Below, piece after piece: positions 50,901 to 61,709 of a stretch of DNA of 63,145 nt (position 1 is its first letter; every line of letters starts with the position of its first letter). A program made the translations under genes and the position numbers. The stretch is taken from assembly GCA_000226015.1 (NCBI GenBank), contig JH154815.1, positions 97,628 to 160,772 of the forward strand, given 5' to 3'. Source of the DNA: Mnemiopsis leidyi (Eukaryota > Ctenophora > Tentaculata > Lobata > Bolinopsidae). The notes under the pieces were generated by a model. The model worked only from the letters and a program-made list of their open reading frames with translations. It did no database searches and was not told where the DNA came from.

Positions 50901-53900
50901 TTCCACTAGGTTGTGGTGGTTGCATTATTCCACTAGGTTGTGGTGGTTGCATCATTCCACTAGGTTGGGGTGGTTGCATTATCCCACTTTGTTGAGGTAG
51001 TTGCATCATTCCACTTGGTTGAGGTGGTTGCATTATTCCACTTTGTGGAGGAGGTTGCGTTATTTCACAAGGTTCAGGTGGTTGCATTATTCCACTAGGT
51101 TGTGGTGGTTGCATCATTCCACTAGGTTGAGGAGGTTTCACTGGATCGCCAAACTGTGGTGGTTGTGTTCTCATATTTGAGTTAGGCACATTAAATCCAT
51201 CAGCTTGGGAAGATGGGTTTGCTGGCTGGGGAGGTTGCATGATGCCAGTCGTTCCAAATGGAGGTTGATTATTAGGCTTTGTTGCCCGTTCAGGTTCTTC
51301 GTGCGCCTTTAAACTCGTTTTTGATGCAGAGTCGCTCGGTCTAGAATTTGACAAAGGAGGTGGCATAAACCCTCCAAACCCTGAGGACGACAGATTAGGG
51401 GGCATATAGCTTTCCGCTGGCAAGGTGTTTTCTTGTCTTCTGATATCAGTAGAGGCTGCCGAGGTAGGAGGGGCCGATGCGTTTTCAGAAAATGGTGGTG
51501 GAGGGATGTGATAAGATTCAGTTGATTTTGCTGATGGTTCAGCTAAAGAGTGAGGTGGCCCAGGAGGATGCATCGCTCGAGAGGGCACCTGATCATGTTC
51601 CAAAGTAGGTGGGAAGATTGGAGGAGCACCAGAATTTTCTTCTTGAGGAGGTTGGTTTCTCAAACTGGCTAGAGACTCATCAGATGCTGATCCGAGCACA
51701 AATCTGGGCTCCTGCAATTGGTCGTTATTTTGGATTTCTGCGGGTCCATTCTTGGTTTCATGTCGGCCACCCACCTGGGTTAACACATTGGCATTACTAA
51801 CTGGTAGAAACGCAGAAGGAGCAAATGTCGGAGGTAGAGGAGGTTTAGAAGCACTGAGATCTCCTGAGACGTCGTTAAATTGGGGAGGGGGCTGCACACA
51901 GTCCTGGGGTGGCTGCTCTGCCCTGTAATTTGAACTCGTGGTCCTTGACCTAGGTTCTGAAACCATGGACCTAGAAGCAGAGCTAGAGGATCTAACTCTT
52001 CCCGGCATGTCAGTGACAGTGGAACTGGAGTGTCGGGACCGGACTGAATTCTCGTTACCTTCGTAGCTGTTCCGGGGTGAAAGAGGATGATGGTTGGAGG
52101 GGGGAATAACCTCGTGTTCCAGGTTTAAGTCTCTTTTCTCCCACAGGGGTGTAGTTGAATCTCGTTCTTTCTGGAACTGATTGTCAGGATCAGCTAGAGA
52201 GGTTGGTGGCTCTTGGTTTGATCGAATGAAGTCAAAGGGAGTCATGTTATTTATGTTGTTAACAGGTTGGTCAAAGAAATTTGATGCGTTTTCTTGAGCA
52301 TTGCTGGAAGGAACTTGATTGAAAAATCCTGCAGTACTGCTATTAGGGGTAGATTGATGAGCGGTTTCTACATTATTAAAAAAAGAATTGTCAGGAATTT
52401 CGGCTTGGACAGCTAAATTTCCAGGATTATGAGAATTTTTATCTTGGTCATCAATTTGCTGACCAAAAGACTCGTGTCTGGCTCTGTTTGAGGAATCACT
52501 CTTCTGGCCTAAAGATTCATGACGAACTCTGATAGACGAATCGCTATGCTGACCAACAGACTCCTGTCTAGTCCTATTGGAAGAATCGCTATGTTGACCA
52601 AATGATTCCTGTCTGGACCTATTTGAAATGTCGATTTGCTGTCCAAAAGAGTCAAGTCTTGCTTTGTTTGATGTTTGAGAGTCCAAGCGATCCCTAGAGT
52701 TTTGGTTACTTCGAACACTCTCCATACTGACTCCTTCGTTGTGATTTGAGGTTTGGCTTTGGCTTGGATCTTGATGCACAATTGGCTCGGCTTGTCCATC
52801 CCACTGATAATTTTCTTCCTGCTGCTGATTATGATATTTAGCCGTTTCAGTCTGGGCTTGTTCCAGTTGTCCTTGATTTCCACCGAGAGATTGATAGTAA
52901 GCTGTCCATTGATCATAGTATTGAGCCCAGGACCCTTCTGGAGGATAAGTCCCTGAATGTTCAAACCATTGTCTATTGTATTCTTCCTCCGACATGATCA
53001 TGTTTTGTTCTACCTGCTGGGTCTCCTCAGTTCCTTGATGTTGAACATCTGCATTGCCACCTTCTTCCTGATGGTGTTGATACTGATGTTGTTGATCTTG
53101 TTGTTGATCATGTTGCTGGTACTGGTGTTGTTGATCTTGTTGTTGGTACTGGTGTTGTTGATCTTGTTGTTGATACTGGTGTTGTTGATCTTGCTGATGA
53201 TATTGAGACCCCTGTAGTTCGCCACCAGCATCGGATTGTTGTGTAATTTGGTTTTGATCTTGTGGGTTCCCATTCCAACCTCCTTGATAATATTGTTGTT
53301 CGTTCTGTTGTCCCCCTTGGTCTTGGTAGTGTTGGTAGTACTGCTGTTGGTTGTACTGGTTGTCTTGAGAAGGTTGATTGTCTTGGTTGGTCCCTTGTGA
53401 ATATTGATCGTTTTGAGGGTGCTGGTTTGCTTGATGGGAGAACTGATTATTGTTGGCGATATGACTGTTGTCATTAAATGCATTCACATTAGGACTTTCC
53501 ATTGGAGTGTTTCCATAGTCAAAGTTGCTAAGATAATTGTTGAACTCTCCGGTAGATGGCTGTTCTTGTGGCTGTTCGGAGGCTTGCTTCTCTGAGGAGT
53601 TGAAGTTAGGGAAGGCATTGAAAGAAGGCTGAGCTGATGGTGACAGAGGACCCTGGCCCTGACTATCTCTTCGAGGAGACAACGGCTGTCCAGTGGGGGA
53701 CAGTGGCTGGTTCTGTAGCTGGGCCTGGTTGATGGCATTCCCAGAGGCAGCAGGACGCTTCTGTCGTGAAAGAGGGTTGCGGGAAGACCTGGGTTTGATG
53801 GCGGTGTTGGTGGTCTGGGGGTTGAACATCATGGGCGGAGGAGCGGAAGTGGTGGCTGGCGGAGCATCCTCCTGGGTCCCTTCTTTACTGCCTGAAAAGT

Positions 53901-54045
53901 AGGACAGTTTAACTATCATACAGTTTCCATAGATTTTTTCCAATCAGCCACGATATCAAAGTATTAAGAAGACTTTATAGAGCTGACTATCTGGATGTAA
54001 TGCAAATTATACGGTGATGGACTTACTGCTAAGAAGGCCCCACAT
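35942..54045 (-). CDS. SEC16: SEC16, COPII coat organiser at ER exit sites, at least 23 coding exons
   Basis: Scaffold that recruits COPII subunits at transitional ER. Exons in transcript order: 54045-54027, 53891-49829, 49676-49560, 49413-49222, 48326-48175, 47891-47827, 47514-47404, 46920-46865, 46452-46320, 45921-45848, 42358-42264, 42049-41756, 41229-41114, 40971-40849, 40697-40606, 40367-40266, 39992-39842, 39497-39398, 37868-37106, 36923-36839, 36649-36525, 36261-36159, 36033-35942. Phases agree throughout except between 36525 and 36261, where a small exon or shifted splice site is missing. About 2,400 residues: start MWGLLSSSKEG; a 1.35-kb-residue Pro/Gln-rich disordered region with PPQPSGIMQ, QQDQQHQY and SFGQHSDSSNR repeats; the conserved central alpha-solenoid at about 1537-1935 (EYPGPFIKGE, LLWELLALLCKQNG, IGTDAAELLL, EIYEYAKLLGGEPC); and the C-terminal signature MILPDDSKPAIYWDEDL then APPPPPTS. 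Intron 10 houses two opposite-strand genes. Confidence 0.93.
38379..39270 (-). mobile_element. Decayed non-LTR retrotransposon reverse transcriptase
   Basis: Lies in SEC16 intron 18, same strand. Before the gap, the minus strand reads FLGAFQGDCLSGCLF (RT motif B) and EYADDID (the YADD catalytic box). After the gap come RWRMLGHVLR and GRRGRPQ, the C-terminal block typical of RTE/CR1-like endonuclease-RT elements of invertebrates. The endonuclease and N-terminal RT parts are absent and an upstream in-frame stop is present, so this is a 5'-truncated, dead copy. An assembly gap interrupts it. Confidence 0.8.
38755..38868. other. Assembly gap (114 N)
   Basis: Run of N inside the reverse transcriptase relic. 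The multicopy element probably broke the assembly. Confidence 1.
39671..39841. repeat. 20-bp minisatellite of SEC16 5' splice sites
   Basis: Nine copies in exact 20-bp register (unit CACAAACATACCTCTATCTC). On the minus strand every copy contains GTATGT and most read GAG|GTATGTTTG. The copy at 39831 is the actual donor of SEC16 exon 17 (exon end 39842). Confidence 0.9.
40353..40463. repeat. 56-bp tandem duplication including a SEC16 acceptor
   Basis: Units at 40353-40408 and 40409-40463 are nearly identical. Each contains, on the minus strand, CCCTGTAG|GTTTATACTGCG, the acceptor and first bases of exon 16. Confidence 0.9.
41670..41735. repeat. CATA/CACATA microsatellite
   Basis: CATACATACACATA repeats in SEC16 intron 12. 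Confidence 0.9.
42053..42101. repeat. 10-bp repeat forming the acceptor tract of SEC16 exon 12
   Basis: On the minus strand, CCACACCTTA repeats about four and a half times and runs directly into ACTCTAG|GTCAGC, the exon 12 acceptor at 42050. The repeat contains no AG and acts as the pyrimidine-rich tract. Confidence 0.8.
42665..44501 (+). CDS. BTB/POZ-domain protein nested in SEC16 intron 10
   Basis: Proposed exons are 42665-43574, 43632-44112 and 44336-44501, giving 518 aa. An N-terminal BTB-like fold (about residues 15-100) is suggested by VIELQDNDTILASATLL, the phrase HSTVFRHLI and then VRLTDFTPEIVIIFV; it is followed by a helical region resembling BACK. The C-terminal half has no family I recognise. 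BTB proteins usually dimerise and often serve as Cullin-3 substrate adaptors; that role is inferred only from the fold. Read straight through, an in-frame TGA at 43604-43606 ends the frame at 313 codons, and the same frame then stays open for another 157 codons. A 57-base GTATGT...ACAG segment (43575-43631) would remove the stop and keep the frame. The alternative is a true truncation or pseudogene. The last exon overlaps tRNA-like sequence, so its end is uncertain. Confidence 0.7.
45053..45718 (+). CDS. Putative small secreted basic protein nested in SEC16 intron 10
   Basis: A 221-codon uninterrupted frame, unusually long for this AT-rich intron and richer in G+C than its surroundings. A hydrophobic stretch AWFSLFSAYLLLSVVTT (residues 71-87) is followed by a small-residue TANPD cleavage-like context. 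A long hydrophilic tail follows, with many Lys/Arg pairs and only two cysteines after the hydrophobic part (C145 and C165), which could close a 19-residue loop. The 70 residues before the hydrophobic stretch look unlike a signal peptide. The true start may therefore come from a spliced 5' exon or the frame may begin later; alternatively the protein is a type II membrane protein. No family recognised. It lies in the same intron as the BTB gene, 550 bp downstream of it, on the same strand. Confidence 0.5.
   Translation: MSRCTVDIRNFSIQQRLTTTTLKLASSLSFTVGCCEREKVRPSFAHIKHAANLSGIEHVYCRLLQVASISAWFSLFSAYLLLSVVTTANPDMYDGSKHSKNGREQDARRKENGALPGNKRVLHLSKSQDNDEAWTKSLEHTLQYCRHTFSPGTWRKVRGNVLRACDGKEETTTSDAPTREKKKSRETKQRSRDLKAVKELLRSRGQGKKERRRYESLTIHR
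47624..47725. repeat. ACACATATACA microsatellite in SEC16 intron 6
   Basis: CACACATATACAATGTACAC-type repeats. A 126-codon plus-strand frame over it is repeat-derived and runs antisense across SEC16 exon 6, so it was not called. Confidence 0.8.
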
Positions 54046-55387
54046 CTAAGAGTCACAGTTCTTCTTGCATTAGCCACTACACCATTTTGTTTGTCCTCTA
54101 TACATCACGCTTAATCATGAAAATGTTATAAATTTTGGTACAGCACAATTTAATAATAGCACTTAAGACTATACGTGAAAAGCAGGAGGTTTGATTAAAA
54201 ATAGAGAAAGGTATTTTCGCAACGGTTTACATCAAGTTTATATCACATGACAGAGTAATGCTCAATATTGATTGGCTGTACCTTACTTCTCGATGCTCAA
54301 TCGCTGTCACATGAGAAAGACCTCTCTCTATAATAAATCCAATCGAGTCATTGAATCTGCCCAAATCATAACAATGGGAGCTTTGCGAGCATGAAACAGA
54401 TAGGAAATTTGTCGAAAGCGTCAAAATAATTTAATACATCTTGAAACAATTTGCTTATTAAATTTCAGTAAAAATTTGGTTATTTTGAATAGTTTCAGCA
54501 CAAAATAAAAATTACTTGGCCGGGAAATTGGTATCTGGGTCCTGGTCTAAATTCAATTTAATTCTCGATAAACAATTTATTACCTCAATAACTAATCATC
54601 TCCTGAAGTAATTAATATCTTTCAGAAGTGAGAAGTTTAATTTAACCGTAGGAGTTAAACGCTCAAAGCATAATTCAAAGATAGCATAGAATTTAATCAA
54701 TATCAAAATTTATCCAAAATTAACAGACCAGTGTAAAATATTTTGAAATATAAACATAAAAATTCATGCATTTACATGATCGATTTTCACATTGCTCTAG
54801 ATATCTAGGAGTCTATCATACACAACTACACAACATTGATAATATGTTAAATCCCCTGGATTCAATATCTAGCTGTTAATTTAAAAAGTTATTTGATTAT
54901 TAAATATTGCTTTGCTCTTTCAGAACGTTAGTAATTTTACTCCGAATCCAGAGTTCAACATTTCGCATACTGTTTTTATCATCTTCGTATTTTCTTGTAA
55001 ATGAATTATGCGAAACTTCCATATATGCATATGCCGATGAAAGTGTTCGATAATATGCTACATTGATATATGATATTATGCTGTTGCTATTTCAAAGTCG
55101 TAGGCAGTTGAACGCACATTGTCAAATGAACATGCAGTAGAAAAGTCCAAAATAAAATTACGGACTGTAAAACAATCATGCAAATAATTGATCTTGACTA
55201 TTTTCCATCGTTACACTATGATCTTTTATCCCACTTGAGTCATTACAAAATATATTCACTGTCCTGTCTAGCTAAGACACTCCCTCTTCAGAATACATCT
55301 CCGGATCATAGTTTTATCAACGACATCGACCTGGCACAAAATGTAAAAAACAAAAGTCCACTAAACAAATCCCCCTTGTTTAATACC
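54046..55387. other. Intergenic DNA between FAM114A and SEC16
   Basis: AT-rich, no coding signal. It should contain the FAM114A 3' UTR and the SEC16 5' leader. The SEC16 start codon is immediately preceded on the minus strand by GTGACTCTTAG, an acceptor-like end. Confidence 0.6.
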
Positions 55388-57962
55388 TTAACCTTTCGAA
55401 GTCTTCACAACAATCCACTTGAGAATAGGAACGAAGAAGTACAAAGTTTCCTGAAGATAGGAGATAGCGTTGCTCGTCTCCAGATACAGCCTGTCCACCT
55501 CCTCCTTCGTCTCTGTCTTCTGTTCGAACTGCAGTCGGATGTTGTCCAGCTCGCAACACAGCACCTCGTTGAGGAACTTGATCGTGTCTGCTTGGGTCTT
55601 CATGTCCACTTCCAGGGTCGACTTCAGGAGACTCAGCTCGGCGATCTTCTTGAACAGCTCGACCGAGCGAGCAGTGAAGCCAGCAATGCTGTTGAGGGAG
55701 TTGGCAAGCATGACAGTTTTCTTGGTGTCAGAGGGTTTGGCGGTTTCGTCCATTGTGGTCATGTCCATTTCGGAGAAGAGCTGCGCAATTTCGTACCTGA
55801 AACACAAATTTTGATTAAGAAATATTCTATGGAATGCAGCTTTAAAACATGCACATATTGTCCTTTCTTCCTGAACGTTAAGCTTTTTGATCACACAAAC
55901 AGTGAATATTCTAGCTTGCCACCATCAGTTTTGTAAAAATCTTAAAAACAAAGTCAAACCTGCATTGATTGATCTTGCTGATGGGTAAATCAATTTTAAG
56001 AGTTTTGAGACAGTCAGTGACTGCAGCTCCTAAATGCTCGATGATGATTTCAGAATCTCCACTCTTAAGTTCCAGACTAGTCTCAATGTAGAGGAAGAGT
56101 GTGTTACTGTCCGTTGGAGTATTCCTGGGAGTAGAATATTAAAGCTTCTAACGAAGCCTCTAACGAAGCATCTAACAAAACCCCTAACAAAACCTCTAAT
56201 AGAGCCTCCAACAAAACCTCTAACAAAACCTCTAACAAATCACAAAGCCTCAAACAAAGCCATTTACAAAGCATTTGATTACGGCATGGGTGATCTAGTG
56301 CATTTCGTCTAGCAGGTTAAGGCCACATTCTGGGCTAGGTCAGGATGCCAGGTCAGATAGCCAAAAAATCGAACATGACCTCGACCGCAACTTAACTAAC
56401 CAGGTCACCCAATTGTTTTTCGAACCAAAAAACCCAAACTCAGTAAGATGTGGTTGATTTGGTACCACTTTGGTTCGATTTAAAAAAAATAGTTGAGCCA
56501 AAATAGGCCGATTTGGGGGTTAGTCCATGACTGGACTAACCCCCAAAATTATCATGAGGCCAGTTTGACCTATATTACTCCGATGTTAACTCCTGGAGGA
56601 TGAATTACCAAGTTGCTGGAAAAAGAAAAAAAGAGCGAAGTCTTACTTCATTTTGAGGACACATTCCTTGCTTAGCATCTCCAAAGCTTCGAGCTGACTG
56701 AGTCCCTGTTTCTCGTCAAACAAGTAGGACATTGTAAGTTTTGTCTCTGCCGATATCTGTTAGATTCAGTTGGTAGTTTTATCGTTCCTGACTTCATTGT
56801 TCGTATATTTTGTAACGAAATGGTTGGATAACGACCATCGTTATTACTGACGACGAACATAAAATAATTTAAGCTGAGTAGTCCTAGGTTTCCTAACTAA
56901 CGGACAAGACAAGACTTCGGATTTTGTCATGGCATTATTGCACTAAAAGATCATTTCATTTTGGGAATGTTAACCTTTTCTTGTTGTTCGTACTTCAGTT
57001 TAGCCTCCTGTAGAACGTTCATCAGGCTAGGTCCTTTTGTAGAGTCTCGAGTTCTGGGCTGAAGTAGAGAATGCATTTTTAAGTAGTAGTCAGTAGAGTA
57101 TCCAATGTCTTTTATCATTGAACGTTAAGGGAGGTTGCTACTATTGTTCTGCCCTCAGGTAGGTGCGAAACAGATAAGATGATTATATACTCACTTTTGC
57201 CTTGGATCGATCTTCCCCGCCGGTCTGATCATTGAGAGCCTCGTAAGCCTTGTTAGAAACCTCCTCTAACTTGTCCAGCCCTGCATTAAGATATTGCGTT
57301 CCTGTGGTAGACAGTGCAGACAATCCAGACCAGAGACCAGCTCCAGGGTAAAATCCAAGTCCACCTGCTGTATTAGCTTCATCTTCTTTGTGCTCTTTTG
57401 CAGGCTCTGATAAGGCATGGCGTTAATCAAAGAGTTTAGAAAAATATCACCACTAATAATTCCAGTAAGTGGATCGGAGCATGCATGGGAATATTATAAT
57501 TAAGAAACATTACATAATGTAAACCTGCATTTTCTCACCTTCTTTTTTTCCAGGATCAGAATCTTTGACCTGAGTCTCATCCGTATCCTTCAATTCAGTT
57601 TCCTTCATTTCTTTAGCCAGTTCTTCAGGAGTGGGCAGGCCTAGTGAAGCTTCAAATGTCTCCAAGGCTCCAGAGAGACCCTTGGTGGCGTTACTAGCCA
57701 TCCCAGCTACGTTTGACACAGAGCTTGCAGCCCAAGAGGACCATCCTCCCCAACCCCAATCATCAGCACCAGAATTTTCGGGAGACTTCTCTGTTGGAAG
57801 AGGATCGGGTTTTATGTCAGGGGAATCTGGTGCTGCAGGAGGTTCTGGTTTAGTTTCCGGGGCTGGAGAAGCGAGGGGAGCAGCCTCATTGGGACTGGGG
57901 GTGTCTGGTGTGCCAGGTTGTTTTTCTTCGTCGGCACTTTCAAATCCGTCACTGTCTGCCAT
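55388..57962 (-). CDS. FAM114A: FAM114A-family protein (NOXP20-like), 6 exons
   Basis: Exons in transcript order are 57962-57539, 57406-57195, 57058-56975, 56756-56647, 56076-55960 and 55796-55388, giving 451 aa with phases agreeing throughout. Family hallmarks are the acidic/Pro-rich N-terminus, the WGWGGWSSWAAS block followed by ETFEASLGLPTPEELA, MNVLQEAKLKYE, and the best conserved segment LFDEKQGLSQLEALEMLS. A C-terminal helical region contains AGFTARSVELFKK and ends VPILKWIVV. The human relatives FAM114A1 and FAM114A2 are linked to Golgi membranes and Rab2 binding; the role here is inferred. An in-frame ATG at 57992 would add MSDILNLARP, but those bases look like a pyrimidine tract and AG (TTTAAATTTAG) ending 8 bases before 57962, so I prefer 57962. 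The WD40 gene ends about 320 bp upstream. Confidence 0.92.
56153..56268. repeat. 12-bp repeat in FAM114A intron 4
   Basis: Diverged copies of CTAACAAAACCT on the plus strand (AGGTTTTGTTAG on the transcript), close upstream of the exon 5 acceptor at 56077. Confidence 0.8.
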
Positions 57963-58284
57963 GGGTCTAGCTAAATTTAAAATGTCAGACAAACAAAAAT
58001 AACAATATAGAAATCATGGAAAATGTTCATTCAAATTCAATTGCTTCTTTCTAACTTTTCTCCTTACCAATGTCCAAAGTTTGAGATTTTTATTGCAATT
58101 AGACTGGACACAAATCAAATATTGAATAAAAAAATTGTACACAGTGTAAAACAATACCAAAATAAACAATAATTTATCTCGACATAAAAAGGAATCTCTG
58201 AAAATCAAACAATGCCTAATAACCACAAATCTGCAAATATCAAAAAAAACATATCAACAACATAAAAACCGTTCAAAGGTCACG
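57963..58284. other. Short intergenic gap between the WD40 gene and FAM114A
   Basis: About 320 bp of AT-rich DNA. It must hold the 3' end of the WD40 transcript and the 5' end of FAM114A. No promoter motif recognised. Confidence 0.6.
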
Positions 58285-59801
58285 CTAATTACTGACATAA
58301 AAGTTTCTGGAGGCCTTCAGCTGACGAGAGAGATATGAGTCAGCATAACGCCAGAGTACAAGTCCAGCATGGTAGCACTTCCCCACAAGGTATAGCCCAA
58401 CATCACTGACAGGAACCACTTTATCGACATTGGTGACAGAGATCTCTCCCACTAGATTCAAAGCTGGGTCACTGGTCATTGTGTACCGCCACAGACGGAT
58501 GGAAGATTGACACTTGGTAAGGAGATAAGAGGGTTCCCCCTTGTAGGATGTGACTTCAGTGATCTCTGATCTGTGTGCTTGCTGCTCGAGGTGGAGGCTA
58601 GATCGTGATATCATTTTGTAGACAGATATGTTTTCGTTGTGGGCAATAATTAGTTCATCTCTTTCTTCCAGATAGTGGATTCTATAAGAGCACATAGTGC
58701 TGGTTTGTTGCTTGGGTGCATCAGGAGTGCCTTTCAAAAGATCGACTTCATTAATTGGTGTTATGTTGCTGTTCCAAATCCTTATAACATGGTTTTTATG
58801 ACCAGTTATAAGCATTGACTTGCTCTTCATCTTTACAATGTGAAGCGCTAATATTTTCTGGGCTGCATTTTGATCACGCCAGCAGATATTCGTGAAATCG
58901 ATAACAATGGACAATGTATGCGAATGTGCCAAATACAGGGCTCTGTCATTTCCATCCAGTGGTTCCATGAAAGTGATCGATTTTTTCTTGGATCCACACA
59001 GTGTTATTTCACCATCTTTCAGACTCCAAAAGGCCATTTCATTATCAGCTGCATATGTATAGAGCATACCACTATCGATTTTTGATTGAATGACCTTACT
59101 TTTGTAAATAATAGGCTCATCCAATGTCATTACGTCCCTTCTCTTGAAATCCCAAAGAAAAATGGTAGACCCATTGTTGCCACTTGCCAGAAGAACCAAT
59201 ATAAACCGATTGACCAACAGATGAAATTTATCACTGCTTTTTGGAGTATACTCAGGTCCCAATCTGAAGTAATTTTATGGTTTGAAGTACTTTCAATATG
59301 TTGATTCTTTAATGCAGTCAATCATGCCAAACCACAACAGTATAATTTTACATTTCAGAGAAGATTTGAACATTTTTCTCATCACCTGACACCGTTTCTA
59401 GATGTGGTTTGATCGAATCACTTAAGTCAATAAGGGGCAAGGCCCAAGGGCAGGAGATATTTTCAACTCTTCTCTAAAATTTTGATGTTATTGTCATAGT
59501 ATCTTTACTGATTGAAGAATAAAGAATTAATTGAATGCCGACAATATCGTACCAAATGTGAAGTAAACCGTATTCAAATTACAGCTACAAACCTAGCAGA
59601 GTTCTGCAGCTTAGAGGACCTCAAGCTCCAACATTTCAGCTCAAAGGAACCACTACTCAAGGTAAAGATGTAGTTCTGTGTTGCGACTGCAGCCTCAACA
59701 CATGTGGGGTCTAACAGTTCTAGAAATGTGAACTTGTTGTCTTTTTGCTCTGCAAGTTCCTTAAATGGCTCCACTTGGGGAACTCGCTTAAAAAACTCCA
59801 T
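58285..59801 (-). CDS. WD40-repeat protein, family not recognised
   Basis: Two exons, 59801-59593 and 59263-58285, joined in phase 2 (GCTAG|GTTTGT to TTCAG|ATTGGG), giving 395 aa. WD-type motifs recur at regular spacing: STIFLWDFKR, MAFWSLKDGE, HVIRIWNSN, SSIRLWRYT and GLVLWRYAD. With less canonical strands these suggest one seven-bladed propeller filling the whole protein. There is no signal peptide, membrane segment or extra domain. WD40 propellers are protein-interaction platforms, so no activity can be inferred. On the transcript the start codon at 59801 follows ACAACTTAG|CTCT. It lies 341 bp downstream of DUS4L and about 320 bp upstream of FAM114A on the same strand. Confidence 0.85.
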
Positions 59802-60142
59802 AGAGCTAAGTTGTAGTTAATTCAATTTGCTAGATAGTACCAAGATGAGTTTACCAGTAAAGAAATCAAATTGATGCCTGATAGATTATAAATTAAATAA
59901 AACAGCAAGAGATTTAAGTACAACATTGCCCATTGCCAAAGAGCAATTTACTTGTCATCGTTTTAAACGGTTCTTACCTGGCTATTATTAGACAACTCTG
60001 TGCATAACAATCAGTTACAATAAAAAGTTGTAAATCAGGTAGAGTGTAGACCCTTATGATAAATCAGATTTATAAGGAATAAATAGAATTAGGAAGGTAT
60101 CATAAAAATTATTAAAACTAACTTTAAAGAAATCAGTCCAAA
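59802..60142. other. Short intergenic gap between DUS4L and the WD40 gene
   Basis: 341 bp, AT-rich, no coding signal. Holds the DUS4L 3' UTR and the leader of the WD40 gene. Confidence 0.6.
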
Positions 60143-61709
60143 TTAAGTGGGCAACTTATTCTGATATCTTATATCAAAGTTATTGTCCAAATAGTCCAGA
60201 ACTGCAGCAATAGTTGATAAATTGTTGAATATTTTCTTTTCGTGTTTTGGCAAAACATTTTCAAGCATGAAAACCAAGTGATGTTTGAAAGTAACGAAAG
60301 TAGTGCCATATGAGATAGCGATGTTCACCCAGTCTTGAACACATTGGAGAGGAGTCTCATTATAGCCAGCAAAGAGGGCAGGGTTGTTTAACAATCCCTG
60401 TGCACACATCACTCCATCAGCTCCTGAAGAAGGATTAAATCAGCAATTTTTAGCTTTTTAGGAATAATATTTAAAATTATAAAAAGTATGAAATTGATTA
60501 ATACCAAAAGTAATAGGAAAAATCATTGAGTGGCACACAAACCAGTTTTTAGCAAAGTAGGTTCGATATCATCAGGTGAGTAAACACCCCCGTTATGAAT
60601 GACAGGGATGTTGACATTGTTCTTGATTGCTTTTACATAATCAAAATGTGGAGTTACATTCCTTTCCTTAATTGTCCTGCCATGAACAGAAATAAAAGCT
60701 GCTCCAGCATCTTCAATAGCTTGGGCTAATGCTACGGTGTCTTCAATTGAATCTAAAATCCTAATTTTAACTGACACAGGAAGTTCTGGGTTGACTTGGC
60801 GGCAGCGAGAAACGATTTTGGAAATAAGCTTTGGATTTGTACACATACAGGCCCCAATTCCTGTAAAAAAGGTTGCTTAAAGAAATGTAAGGTACTCATG
60901 AACAGCCGAGGTATGGTAAATTTTGTGTATGGGATGTAATAATGGTTATCTTATTGAGAATTAAATAAAAATTATTGGAAATTGAATAAACTCTTTAATA
61001 ATTTAGATCCATGAGAATCATTTTATAAGCTTCATTTATGTTTTTAAGAATTAAACAGACTTGGCTATTAGTTTACTATTTAATTCATACAGTTGTGCCT
61101 GCACATTTTTTTCTCTTCATTATTTAGGTTGTCTTATTGGCAAAATTGAAATTGGGGAAATTGCATCTGTTATGTATGAACTTTTAAAAATTAAAAACTA
61201 ATACCAACCTTCTTTAATCGCCCAGCGTTGGGGGCAACCACAATTCAAATCAACTCCATCAACAAATGGGGATATAAGTCGAGCAGCAGCTGCAAAATAT
61301 TCTGGATCAGATGCAGCAAATTGGGCAATTAAGGGGCGATCAGTTTCGCAATGTTGGAAATCAGCATCTCTAGCACTCTGTGCCTGCAAGGAATTACTCT
61401 TACAGACGAATTATACAATATTAATCCAAATTAATGAATTTAAAACATATGTTATAGCATTAGTGGCAATTGTCTGAAAGTCTGTAATGATAGCTTTTAA
61501 ACATTTGTATATATAGATTCTCACACCTTGGAAAAACAGTCAGACAGCATCATGTGAGTAAAGGTGAGGTCACATCTGTAAAGTTTAACCAAGTGCCTAA
61601 AGGGCAAGCTTGAGTACCGAACCATCGGAGCACAAACTTTGATAGGAGTGCCATTATCAACTGAATCAATGAAAAGTTTCGAAATGATACTGTGTTTGCT
61701 TTCCTCCAT
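60143..61709 (-). CDS. DUS4L: tRNA dihydrouridine synthase 4-like (DUS4L)
   Basis: FMN enzyme that reduces uridine to dihydrouridine in the D loop of tRNA; the Dus4 group acts on U20a and U20b. Four exons: 61709-61527, 61383-61209, 60860-60543 and 60423-60143, all GT-AG with agreeing phases, giving 318 aa, the usual length for DUS4L. The Dus fold is complete: VCAPMVRYS near the N-terminus (FMN pocket), the catalytic cysteine C111 in DLNCGCPQRW, K151 in SVKIRI, HGRT at 179-182, and HNGGV plus GADGVMCAQGLL, the FMN-phosphate loops. The protein ends soon after the short helical domain, with no zinc-finger or RNA-binding extension, as expected for Dus4 rather than Dus2 or Dus3. It is the most upstream of four closely spaced minus-strand genes. 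Confidence 0.95.

Noticed and set aside
53893..53943. Start codon at 53943 for a 1383-codon SEC16 protein
   Set aside because: The first 16-17 codons are intron; the acceptor CTTTTCAG at 53892 joins in phase to the short exon 54045-54027, and the 3' end of that frame also runs into an intron.
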